A stretch of 64,000 bases of DNA from Hirschia sp964351655 (GTDB lineage Bacteria > Pseudomonadota > Alphaproteobacteria > Caulobacterales > Hyphomonadaceae). The notes beneath the pieces are model-generated. The model did no database searches. It was not told the origin of the DNA and worked only from the letters and a program-made list of their open reading frames with translations. A program made the position numbers and the translations under genes. Position 1 is the stretch's first letter, and each line of letters starts with the position of its first letter. Shown piece after piece: positions 56,189-64,000 of the stretch. Location of the stretch: NCBI GenBank assembly GCA_964351655.1, contig CAYGPD010000008.1:1-64000 (forward strand), written 5' to 3'.

Positions 56189-57724
56189 TCAGATATCACG
56201 CACCCTGATTTCAGTGTCAGTTCCAACCTTAGATGCACTGTCACTCGGGTTAACAACGGTTCGGTAAGTTGACGTCCAATTTTGACTGTCAGCAACACAC
56301 CGAAGGTATCCGCGCTGTTCTCCGTTTACATAACTCACATGTGGGTTTGCACTTTGCGCCTGCGCCACAGATGGAGACCAAGAACAAACAGAAGAGATGG
56401 ATGTCGCCGCGAAGTTATGAGCGACCCTATCTGAGTTCGCATTTTCAGGATCTTTGTGTACAGTCATTGCACTTGCGCAATGCCAATCACCGCTCAACAC
56501 AATAGGATTGGACACATCATCTGCCATTGCATCTATTAGACGTTGTCTCTGTAGAGGATAACCGTCCCACTGGTCCATATTCCATTTCCGGGAGGCCGGA
56601 TCTTCAGAATATCGGTAAGGCGCAAACCATGTTTGCTGGGCAATAACATTGTATTTTGCCTCCGAGTTTTTAAGCTGATCAAGCAACCATTTTTCTTGCT
56701 CAATGCCAGTCATACTCAACGCGGGATTTTCTAGCGCATCACAAGGGAAATCAGACGGAAAGCCCTGTCCGCACACCTGATCAGAACGATATTGACGCGT
56801 ATCCAACATGCTTACACGCGCGGGCCCAAACTGATAAGCACCATACATTTGAAGATGCCCAGCTAATCCATTCAAAGTCGGTGGTTGCTCCAATGGCATA
56901 TGTTCATAATAAGCTTGGAATGCGGCCAACTTACGGACTGCAAATTCTAGTGAAGTCTGCTTCTCAGGATCTTGAGGCGTGCCTCCTGCCCAATTGTTAT
57001 CGACTTCATGATCATCCATGGAGACGATCCAAGGCGCGGCGGCATGTGCTGCCTGCAAATGTGGATCACTACGATATAGAGCATATCTATTCCGGTAATC
57101 ATATAATGTTGTGATTTCACCGCTATTATGTTTACGAACAACTTCATACTCAATTTGAGTGCCCGCATTTGTTCGCCGGCGCACACCAAGCTCACTCGTA
57201 CCGCCCTCATAAATGTAGTCCCCCAAATGAATGACACAATCAGGTGCCCACTCAGCAATGTCTCGGTAAGCTGCGTAATGTCCGGTCTCCCAAGCCTGAC
57301 AATTAGCTATCGCAAACGTCGCTGATTTAGCTTTAGGGTCCGTTGTTTTCGTTCTTCCAACCGGACTCTCATCTTCACCGAAATAGAATTGATACCAATA
57401 CTCACGCCCAGGCTCTAAGCCATTCAGTGTCACATGCACCGAATGTGCTTTCATTTCAGATGTCATCACAACACCCTCCTGCGCGATCTTACGCATCGCC
57501 TCATCAAAGCAAACGCGATAGCGCACCATGACAGGACCAGCCGGCATACCGCCACCGTTTAGTGGGTCGGGAGCCAAACGTGTCCATAGAACAACACTTG
57601 TGTCACGGGGACTCCCCGAAGCCACTCCCAACGTGAAATGATAATGACCACTGTGTGCATTTGCACTTGCTGGCACCCAGAGCGTTGAACCCGCTGCAGC
57701 CAGAAAAAGACGCCGAGAAAACAT
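56189..57724 (-). CDS. phoD: PhoD-family alkaline phosphatase
   Basis: 511 residues with a twin-arginine signal (FSRRLFLAAAG). Fn-type N-domain (GVASGSPRDTSVVLWTRL), then the metallophosphatase core with HLGDYIYEGG, SMDDHEVDNNWAGG, VLSGDWHCASA and DTRQYRS. It hydrolyses phosphomonoesters and some diesters with Ca/Fe. It follows the TBDR gene after an 88-bp space holding a terminator-like hairpin. Confidence 0.92.
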   Translation of the reverse strand: MFSRRLFLAAAGSTLWVPASANAHSGHYHFTLGVASGSPRDTSVVLWTRLAPDPLNGGGMPAGPVMVRYRVCFDEAMRKIAQEGVVMTSEMKAHSVHVTLNGLEPGREYWYQFYFGEDESPVGRTKTTDPKAKSATFAIANCQAWETGHYAAYRDIAEWAPDCVIHLGDYIYEGGTSELGVRRRTNAGTQIEYEVVRKHNSGEITTLYDYRNRYALYRSDPHLQAAHAAAPWIVSMDDHEVDNNWAGGTPQDPEKQTSLEFAVRKLAAFQAYYEHMPLEQPPTLNGLAGHLQMYGAYQFGPARVSMLDTRQYRSDQVCGQGFPSDFPCDALENPALSMTGIEQEKWLLDQLKNSEAKYNVIAQQTWFAPYRYSEDPASRKWNMDQWDGYPLQRQRLIDAMADDVSNPIVLSGDWHCASAMTVHKDPENANSDRVAHNFAATSISSVCSWSPSVAQAQSANPHVSYVNGEQRGYLRCVADSQNWTSTYRTVVNPSDSASKVGTDTEIRVRDI

Positions 57725-57773
57725 GAGCTAACCCATCTATGTACAGAAATAAAATTTTGATCGGAAAAGGAAA

Positions 57774-57802
57774 AGCTGCAAACCGAGACACGGTTTGCAG
57801 CT
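57774..57802 (-). terminator. Intercistronic hairpin between the TBDR and phoD genes
   Basis: AGCTGCAAACCG (57774-57785) and CGGTTTGCAGCT (57791-57802), 12 bp perfect, loop 5. On the minus strand a TTTTCCTTTTCC run follows. It could end most transcripts after the receptor gene. Confidence 0.65.
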
Positions 57803-57812
57803 CTTATATTCG

Positions 57813-60485
57813 CTAGAAAGCGTACTCGTATTGAATCCAGAAGGATTGAGGCTTACCATTCCAGCCATATTGGCGGTAATACGCGCTATCGTCGGGTCCG
57901 ATTTCACCCCGCACCACTGCACGATCTCTTGAGTATCCTGAACCGCCGGAAGCACGCTCGAAATACTCTTCATCCAGTAAGTTCACGCCGCGTACCAATA
58001 TACGATGTTGTTTTTCATCACCCCATTGATATTGCATCGAACCATTGAGCACAAAGTAATCACCAAAATTCATGTCTTCAACAACACGGTTGCCATTCTC
58101 ATCGACTAAACGTGCAAGTGAAGTACCTGCATAAGCCCATTCAGGCCCTTGAAAACGTGGGTTCAATGAAAAAGTCCAATTGTCGGTAGGAGTATAACTG
58201 ATCAAACCAGACAAGGACCATTCAGGACGTTCTGCAGATTGACGTGTCATAGCGCTCCCAGCTTCGCCAGGTACTACAAAATCTAAATTTTCTGTCGTTC
58301 CATCAAGTCTAGCAAGCACGCCATATACTGGGTTGCTTTCCAGAGATTCCATTTTGGTAAAGGTGATATCCGCATTCCATTTATCAAAGTCAAACGCGAC
58401 ATCCACAGTTACACCAGATATGTCCTGCTCATTCTTGGTGTTCACAGCCACAGATGCAGAATCTTCCAACCCTAAAGATACAGCAGTTGAACAGAATGAG
58501 TCTGGTGGAATGATATTGGCACGATTTCGCGTAATCGCATCCGTACTATTGACCAAGCCTGTCTGAATTGGGGTCGCAAGATCATTTGCATATTCAAGAC
58601 ATACCGAACCAACACTTCTGCTAGAGAACAGATTGTTGATCGTCGTATCAAAATATCCCAATTCGATATTCATCGTACCGCCAAAAAGGTCGCGGTCGAT
58701 ACCTACACCCACATTCAATGCTTCCACTTCTTGTGGATCAAGCCCGGGATTTAGATTCGCATTTGAACCAAATGCACCAATCTCATCGATTTTCGGCAGA
58801 CTATATGAAGTCCCCCCGCTTGCGCGCGCATAAACACCAGCTCCGAAGTCCTGACGCAGGCCAAATTTATATACCGATTGATCACTGAAGCTGTCGTTGA
58901 AGTCCTGACGTACTGCAAATGATGTACTTAGCCCTGCGAGCACAGGAAGAGACAAACGCAAATCACCGTAAACACCGGTACTAGAGAGTGTCGTATCCTT
59001 CACACCAAACTGAGCGTCCGAGTTGTCTCTGTAAGTTGTGTTTTGAACACCACCAACAATTTCTACATATTCATTAATTGTGTAAGTGGCACGGGCGTTA
59101 ATTCCCATGTCTTCATACCCACTAGTACGCTGATCCGTTTCACCAAAACCTTTAGTAAGACCACCATCACCAAAGTTAGCAGAGGATTGGATTACATACC
59201 CAATAGGTGCACCAATTGGGAAAGGATTTTCTTGCGTACCGTAAGGTTGATTGAAGAATGGACTATTAGGATCGTTGTTTATGTAGAAACTACTTCCGCC
59301 ATTTAAGCTGTCATCACTAGCACCACCAGCGGCACCATACGGGTTGGTCACACATCCAGCCGCAAGCCCAGGTATAGTCGCTGCAAATGCTTCATACTGT
59401 GCGGCTGTGGAAAAAGATGTAATCCCTCCCGCACGCGCCTGCGCCTCAATGTCTGATGGCAAGTCTGTCAAACGTGGAATCTGGCATATTTGAGCATCAA
59501 CTTCACTGTTTTGTAATCGCGGGTCTTGGTAATGCCCTTCGATTTCTAACTTTAATTGATCATTAAAGCGGTGCTTAAATGACGCGTTATAAATTGGAAA
59601 TTCAGTGTAGTTAGGCTGAAACACAGTCGAGTTTGGAAATGAATCACGAAAATCAATAGTGGCGTAACTTGCACCAGCACGGAACTCTGTATCTTCAGCA
59701 ATTTGCCAAAGGTATTTTAGTCCTAAACTGTTATAACTGTAAGGAAATTCATGCTTTCCTCCAAGTGCGAGTACGTTGTCGGAATAAGCTTCCGTGCTGA
59801 ACAACTCGTGCGCATCTGATTCATATGAGCGTCCGGATACGAGTACACTATGCTTTCCTGCCTGATCTAATGGAAATGAAAAATTTCCGTATAGCTCTCG
59901 CGTTTCAAAAGACCCGAAGTAGAAACCTAATTCACCTTTTTTTGTGCCATCAGGTTCTTTAGTCTTTACGCTTACGACACCTAACCCACCATTTGATCCA
60001 AAGTATAAACTGTTACCACCACGATAAACTTCAACACCAGAAATCATACGTGGATCAATCGCAGTTGCAGGCCACAAATCTTCAAGTGGAGAACTACGGT
60101 CGAAATACGGCACACCATCAACTAAAAGTAAGGTGTCCCGGTCTGTCCCCCCATCAATACGAACCGTGAACTCCCCCTCATCCGGTGAGTATCCAATGTT
60201 AGCACCACGGATAAGACCAGCTGCTAGCTCTCCAAAGTTTGTGAAACCACCCGTTTCAATTTCCAAGTCACTAATGAGTTGAACTTGTGTACCAAACTTC
60301 ACCATATCCAATGCGATATCACTGACTTCAGTGTCTATTAACTGACCTTCAACGCGGATGGTTTCTTGACGCCCACTATCGTCGGCATCATCAGCCAAAG
60401 CATTTAGTGGCAAAGCCGTCGTCGCTAACAATGCCCCCACCCCAAAAGCAATGTGCTTCTTAAATCTGTATGTGTTCGATTTCAT
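57813..60485 (-). CDS. TonB-dependent receptor
   Basis: 890 residues. Signal peptide (to NALADD), short TonB-box-like RQETIRVEGQ, plug (GEFTVRIDGGTDRDTLLLVDGVPYFD, VEVYRGGNSLYFGSNGGLGVVSVKT) and barrel ending QYEYAF with a C-terminal Phe. A distinct group from the other four receptors in the window by its plug wording. Heads the phoD-PHP operon, so an organophosphate is the likeliest ligand. Confidence 0.88.
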   Translation of the reverse strand: MKSNTYRFKKHIAFGVGALLATTALPLNALADDADDSGRQETIRVEGQLIDTEVSDIALDMVKFGTQVQLISDLEIETGGFTNFGELAAGLIRGANIGYSPDEGEFTVRIDGGTDRDTLLLVDGVPYFDRSSPLEDLWPATAIDPRMISGVEVYRGGNSLYFGSNGGLGVVSVKTKEPDGTKKGELGFYFGSFETRELYGNFSFPLDQAGKHSVLVSGRSYESDAHELFSTEAYSDNVLALGGKHEFPYSYNSLGLKYLWQIAEDTEFRAGASYATIDFRDSFPNSTVFQPNYTEFPIYNASFKHRFNDQLKLEIEGHYQDPRLQNSEVDAQICQIPRLTDLPSDIEAQARAGGITSFSTAAQYEAFAATIPGLAAGCVTNPYGAAGGASDDSLNGGSSFYINNDPNSPFFNQPYGTQENPFPIGAPIGYVIQSSANFGDGGLTKGFGETDQRTSGYEDMGINARATYTINEYVEIVGGVQNTTYRDNSDAQFGVKDTTLSSTGVYGDLRLSLPVLAGLSTSFAVRQDFNDSFSDQSVYKFGLRQDFGAGVYARASGGTSYSLPKIDEIGAFGSNANLNPGLDPQEVEALNVGVGIDRDLFGGTMNIELGYFDTTINNLFSSRSVGSVCLEYANDLATPIQTGLVNSTDAITRNRANIIPPDSFCSTAVSLGLEDSASVAVNTKNEQDISGVTVDVAFDFDKWNADITFTKMESLESNPVYGVLARLDGTTENLDFVVPGEAGSAMTRQSAERPEWSLSGLISYTPTDNWTFSLNPRFQGPEWAYAGTSLARLVDENGNRVVEDMNFGDYFVLNGSMQYQWGDEKQHRILVRGVNLLDEEYFERASGGSGYSRDRAVVRGEIGPDDSAYYRQYGWNGKPQSFWIQYEYAF

Positions 60486-60662
60486 AGCAATAGTCCCTCT
60501 GTTGCCCCTTTGAATCCTGCGACCTCAGCATCTCTCGACACTTAACTTCATTCAAAACACATGGCCGCAGCTCCGCAATTACAGGGATTACATGACGCTC
60601 CGATGTTCTTTTTGTAAAATTTATGTGAATATAGCTCAATCATAAAATGCTTGTATGTTGAG

Positions 60663-60678
60663 TTTTACTCATCTAAAA
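60663..60678. promoter_or_regulatory. Shared motif before the HAD gene
   Basis: TTTTACTCATCTAAAA, 28 bp before the HAD start and just ahead of its AAAGGAGGG ribosome-binding site, in the divergent TBDR/HAD intergenic region. It matches 51332-51347 at 15 of 16 bases. Confidence 0.55.
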
Positions 60679-60705
60679 GACGCAGGCATCAAAGGAGGGA
60701 CTCAG

Positions 60706-61485
60706 ATGACAAACGGAGGTGAACAACACCTAGGAAAGGAATGCAAACAAGCCATTCTTGAAGCCAAAGGTTATCTAGTGGATTGGGATGGTTGCTGCGC
60801 TATTGAAAACAACTTGGTGCCTAACGCAGAGAAATTCTTGCGATTCAATCACACAAGAACAGCAATTGTTTCCAATAACTCTTCAAACACAATCGCAGAG
60901 TTCCAGCATGTACTTCAAAAATCTGGCATACATATGCGAAGCGAACAGATAATTTTAGCTGGCATTGAATCCATCAAACGTGCAGTAGAATTAAAATCCA
61001 AACGTACACTCATACTCGGAAGTTTAAGCATGCGCGCAGCCGCGCGGGCGCATGGATTAACTTTAGAAAACGAGAATGTAGACCTTGTGATACTTATGCG
61101 TGATACACGCTTTAACTACCAACGGCTGGAACGTGCTGTAAATGCGATTTTAAACGGAGCGCGATTAATAATTAGCAACCCTGACCTTACGCACCCTGGG
61201 GTTGATGGTCGCGTCAAACCAGAAACGGGTGCTTTATTGGCCGCTCTAGGCGCATGCATTGATTTATCATCAGTGGATTTAGAAATTATAGGTAAGCCTT
61301 CGCAGATCATCTTCGACAAAGGGTGCAAAGCAATAGACTTAAAATACAATGAGGTTGTTATGTTCGGCGACAATCCGATAACAGATATCGCTGGTGCGAA
61401 AGCATTTGGCATGCGTTCAATTTTAGCATCCCCCACCCCTTCCATTTTTTTTCAAAATATACTCGATACGCTCAAAATCTCTTAA
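60706..61485 (+). CDS. HAD-IIA (NagD/AraL-type) phosphatase
   Basis: 259 residues from the ATG at 60706 (AAAGGAGGG 8 nt upstream). The nucleophile motif is DWDGC near residue 28, motif II SNNSS, motif III Lys in GKPS, motif IV FGDNPITDI. HAD-IIA cap; such enzymes cleave small sugar phosphates or glycerol phosphate, and act as damage-control phosphatases. It is divergent from the TBDR-phoD operon and overlaps the convergent rpiR gene by 14 bp. Confidence 0.85.
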   Translation: MTNGGEQHLGKECKQAILEAKGYLVDWDGCCAIENNLVPNAEKFLRFNHTRTAIVSNNSSNTIAEFQHVLQKSGIHMRSEQIILAGIESIKRAVELKSKRTLILGSLSMRAAARAHGLTLENENVDLVILMRDTRFNYQRLERAVNAILNGARLIISNPDLTHPGVDGRVKPETGALLAALGACIDLSSVDLEIIGKPSQIIFDKGCKAIDLKYNEVVMFGDNPITDIAGAKAFGMRSILASPTPSIFFQNILDTLKIS

Positions 61486-62365
61486 TGGATAAAACTTCTG
61501 AGGTTTGCCGCAATACGGTGGTTGCCCGCTCATAATCATCCAATGCAAGCGCGGCAATAAGAACATCAAGGATACAAAGCTGTGCAATTCGGCTCGTCAT
61601 AGCTTCGGAACGAAATTTTGTTTCTCGCGCCATCGTGTAAAGTTTGACATCAGCATAAGCCTGCAAAGGAGAGCTAGCGAAATTCGTTATAATGATTGTT
61701 TTTGCACCAGCTTCTCTAGCTAAGCGAGTAGCTGCTAAGGTTTCATGTGTAGAACCAGAATGTGAAATCGTAAGAACTGCGACATGTGGCCCCGTTCGTG
61801 AAGCACTTATTGCTTGAATATGACTATCGACAACGACCTTCGCATCAAGTCCGATACGCAACATTCTATACTGCGCATCCTCAGCGATTGGAGCGGAAGA
61901 ACCAATACCATATATCTCTACGCGATCTGCGGATCGGATGACATCAACAGCCATAGAAATGGCATCTGGATCTAAAATTGAAAGCGTTTCTCGTAACGCC
62001 TCGCTACCTGCATGAAACATTTTTTGACAAACGGTGAATGTATCATCGCTTGGCTGTAGATCCTCGTGAATAAATTGAACAGGCCGCACGACCTCTTGAG
62101 CCAAACTAAGTTTAAGTTGCTGAAATCCAGATAGTCCTAATTGTCGGCAAAGATTAATAACGCTACCTTCACTGGTACCAGTCGCCTCAGCTAGCTCTGT
62201 AACAGACATTCCCACAACAGCATTGGCATGACCTAAAACATAATCAGCGATAGCTGATGTGCTTGGCCCCAGCGAATCTTTACGAATACGGATACGACTG
62301 ATCACGTTACCTACGAAAGCATCACCTGCTTTGCGCGTACCTCGTTTAGTATGTTCCGTAGACAA
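61472..62365 (-). CDS. RpiR/MurR-family transcriptional regulator
   Basis: 297 residues. N-terminal HTH_6 (IADYVLGHANAVVGMSVTELAEATGTSEGSVINLCRQLG) and C-terminal SIS phosphosugar-binding domain (EIYGIGSSAPIAEDAQYRMLRIG, VLTISHSGSTHETLAATRLAREAG). The start is TTG at 62365, with AGGAG 7 nt before it. Probably senses a phosphosugar-like intermediate and controls genes nearby; a related palindrome stands in its own leader. It is convergent with and overlaps the HAD phosphatase gene. Confidence 0.88.
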   Translation of the reverse strand: MSTEHTKRGTRKAGDAFVGNVISRIRIRKDSLGPSTSAIADYVLGHANAVVGMSVTELAEATGTSEGSVINLCRQLGLSGFQQLKLSLAQEVVRPVQFIHEDLQPSDDTFTVCQKMFHAGSEALRETLSILDPDAISMAVDVIRSADRVEIYGIGSSAPIAEDAQYRMLRIGLDAKVVVDSHIQAISASRTGPHVAVLTISHSGSTHETLAATRLAREAGAKTIIITNFASSPLQAYADVKLYTMARETKFRSEAMTSRIAQLCILDVLIAALALDDYERATTVLRQTSEVLSIKRF

Positions 62366-62425
62366 AAATATCTCCTACTTCGAACTAAAATTATTAGAAT
62401 CACAAAACTCAAAGACCAGTGAATG

Positions 62426-62440
62426 AAATTTACTCAAATT
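62426..62440. promoter_or_regulatory. Related motif before rpiR
   Basis: AAATTTACTCAAATT, which shares TTTACTCA with the phnD and HAD motifs and is itself palindromic (AATTT-ACTC-AAATT). It is about 61 bp before the rpiR start, compatible with self-regulation. Confidence 0.35.
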
Positions 62441-62544
62441 ACAACTCAAAAATAATGAGCCTCAACTTATGGCGCCAGCCGCAACGTTAGAGAAAACTGC
62501 TAATTCCAATACTAGCATGCTTCTATTACGCCTGAAGGACGAAA

Positions 62545-62650
62545 ACCATGAGGCTCCGGTATTTCAAAACGCACCAAAAATTGTTCCCCTAACAGTTATG
62601 GTATACTCATAATTCCAATTACTCTTTGAAGGTTGGAATTTCTTTCTCAT
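62545..62650. mobile_element. Degraded IS6-type relic (copy 6)
   Basis: ATGAGGCTCCGGTATTTCAAAA and CACCAAAAATTG line up with ATGAAAACCTCC...TATTTCAAAACCTCACCAGAA at the start of copies 1 and 2, then GTTATGGTATAC with their GTTATGATGTATAT. The frame is broken. It fills part of the 472-bp space between rpiR and the PepSY gene; 62651-62837 shows nothing I can support. Confidence 0.45.
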
Positions 62651-62837
62651 GAACAAGCAATCATCATAAAATAAAAAGACAAACGAAATAAGACAAAACG
62701 GACGAAAAGGGAGAATACAAAGCCACAACACATATCAGTCTGAAAAAGGAATAGACTCCAAAATTGATTTCATCGACAAAGTGTATTTTCGCTCACTTTA
62801 TGACGCAGTTGAGGAGCTTGATGCTGGCTTACATATC

Positions 62838-64000
62838 TTATCGGTCAACTTTCGATTTCCTCAGCATGCTGAAATTGCTTGCTCCTATGCCCAAAGCGAT
62901 TGCAACTAACGCGCACGAAATTGGAAGGGAAGATGTGCTCAAAAGCTCAGGACTATTGATAATTGAATGAATGATAGCTGCGATTATCAAGCAAACTGCC
63001 AGCAGCATCTGCATGTAAATTGATAGTTTTTTCCATGAATTACAGGCGGCAATTAAGATCATCGCAATCAACGACATCCAGAAATTTGCGACCAATGAAA
63101 TACCTTCCCACTTAAGAGAGAGGCTCAACACCAAAGTAAGTGTCAGAGAAATTGGGGTCCCCCATATTAAAGCTGTCCAAATAGCTTCAAGGCGCGGTGC
63201 GGGGCGTCCTTGCTCACGGCGACGCATAAAATAAATTTGTAACCCTGTTGCGATCACGATGCACAATGCGAGTCCAAATACAACATATGCCAGCTTGACC
63301 CATATTCCTCCCCAATTGCCAAAATGCACATTATAGATAGACCCAGAAATTTGCTGTCCTAAAGTCCCGTTAGATATGCCAACCATACCCTCAAAATCAC
63401 CTGCCGCATTGAAATTATAATACTCACCAAAAACAAGTCGATTGCTGTGCCAACCAATGACAGAGACATGCTGACCAACAGTACCTGGGTCATGGTGGAT
63501 GTAATAGGTCGGCACGATGTCTGGGTAATGCTCTTGCATATACAAAAGAGGTTTGGAGATATCGCTGATTTCATTCGGCGCTTCATTCAATGGCGCTTCC
63601 TCACCAAATACTGGTGAGAACACCTTCTCAGTATCACCATCAAAATCAACCGCGGCAATCGCAAACGCCAATATACTGGCCAGTCCCAATATTGCCCCCG
63701 TAAGAGCATTGGAAATATGAAAAGGTGCCGTCCAGACGCTTAAACGATTGTGCATATCAGCAGTTGCGACTCGGCTTTGCCCACGTCTAAAGGTGAAGGC
63801 ATCACGAAAGATTCGTGGATGCGCCAAAAATCCGGACATAGATAGCCCCAAAAGCATTGCACCCAATGCTCCAACAACTGTCAGTCCTAAGACATGTGGC
63901 AAATGAAGATAGTAATGCAAATCCAATAGAAACTGCGTCCACGGAAAATGCTCAACCTCGGCAACCTCCCCGGTTTCCGTTGCAAAAAAAGCTTGTGTAT
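62838..64000 (-). CDS. PepSY-associated transmembrane protein, 5' end beyond the window
   Basis: 387 codons visible. The frame stays open to base 64000 with the sequence FFATETGEVAEVEHFPWTQF just before the hydrophobic part, the usual lead-in of PepSY_TM proteins, so the gene starts outside the window and a TTG at 63926 is not its start. Visible parts: His pairs in LDLHYYLHLPHVLG and ADMHNRLSVWTAPFHISNALTG, a PepSY-like segment (YYIHHDPGTVGQHVSVIG), VHFGNWGGIWVKLAYVVFGLAL and four helices at the end. Related to the PepSY-TM protein at 29661 but longer. Confidence 0.8.
   Translation of the reverse strand, partial: TQAFFATETGEVAEVEHFPWTQFLLDLHYYLHLPHVLGLTVVGALGAMLLGLSMSGFLAHPRIFRDAFTFRRGQSRVATADMHNRLSVWTAPFHISNALTGAILGLASILAFAIAAVDFDGDTEKVFSPVFGEEAPLNEAPNEISDISKPLLYMQEHYPDIVPTYYIHHDPGTVGQHVSVIGWHSNRLVFGEYYNFNAAGDFEGMVGISNGTLGQQISGSIYNVHFGNWGGIWVKLAYVVFGLALCIVIATGLQIYFMRRREQGRPAPRLEAIWTALIWGTPISLTLTLVLSLSLKWEGISLVANFWMSLIAMILIAACNSWKKLSIYMQMLLAVCLIIAAIIHSIINSPELLSTSSLPISCALVAIALGIGASNFSMLRKSKVDR

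Noticed and set aside
1..64000. tRNA, rRNA, CRISPR arrays, riboswitches
   Set aside because: None was recognised in any intergenic stretch by eye; a covariance-model search would be needed to exclude small RNAs.

Overview
The window looks like a piece of an aquatic, AT-leaning alphaproteobacterial chromosome (Hyphomonadaceae/Caulobacterales-like). This is an inference from five TonB-dependent receptors (TBDRs), a FecI/FecR sigma system, Tat-exported PhoX and PhoD phosphatases, FMN-binding PaiB and PepSY-TM proteins; no rRNA or tRNA is present to settle the taxonomy. It is a scaffold: two runs of exactly 100 N (2353-2452 and 31307-31406) each cut genes. Relics of one IS6-type element recur at about 0.3, 31.4, 36.0, 42.6, 49.5 and 62.6 kb.

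0.2-31 kb: an amide/peptide and omega-amino-acid catabolic region. It holds an amidase-signature enzyme, a P1 (DmpA/NylC-fold) N-terminal-nucleophile hydrolase, two serine hydrolases of the 6-aminohexanoate-dimer-hydrolase type, a class III omega-amino acid:pyruvate aminotransferase, a succinate/glutarate-semialdehyde dehydrogenase, alanine dehydrogenase with a divergent Lrp regulator, a class III CoA-transferase and glutaryl-CoA dehydrogenase. It also has import functions (a TBDR, a POT oligopeptide transporter, a porin). Together these could take an amide-linked omega-amino acid to crotonyl-CoA, with alanine dehydrogenase returning pyruvate to the transaminase. Six copies of a 17-bp palindrome, GGTG[CA]-N7-[GA]CACC with an invariant AA core, lie in the promoter regions of this stretch and fit the T-N11-A form of a LysR-family operator; a LysR gene sits in the middle.

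31.7-49.4 kb: a TBDR, a TPR-sulfotransferase, a TBDR-PhoX operon, an MFS carrier, and a FecI-FecR-TBDR-sulfatase unit.

49.7-51.1 kb: a divergent SDR/TetR pair with visibly higher GC than its surroundings, probably acquired.

51.4-64 kb: phosphorus scavenging. PhnDCE-type ABC transporter genes with a 2OG-Fe(II) oxygenase, a TBDR-PhoD-PHP operon, and a HAD-IIA phosphatase convergent with an RpiR regulator. A second shared motif (TTTTACTCAYCTAAAA) precedes phnD and the HAD gene, with a looser version before rpiR. The window ends inside a PepSY-TM gene whose 5' end lies beyond base 64000.
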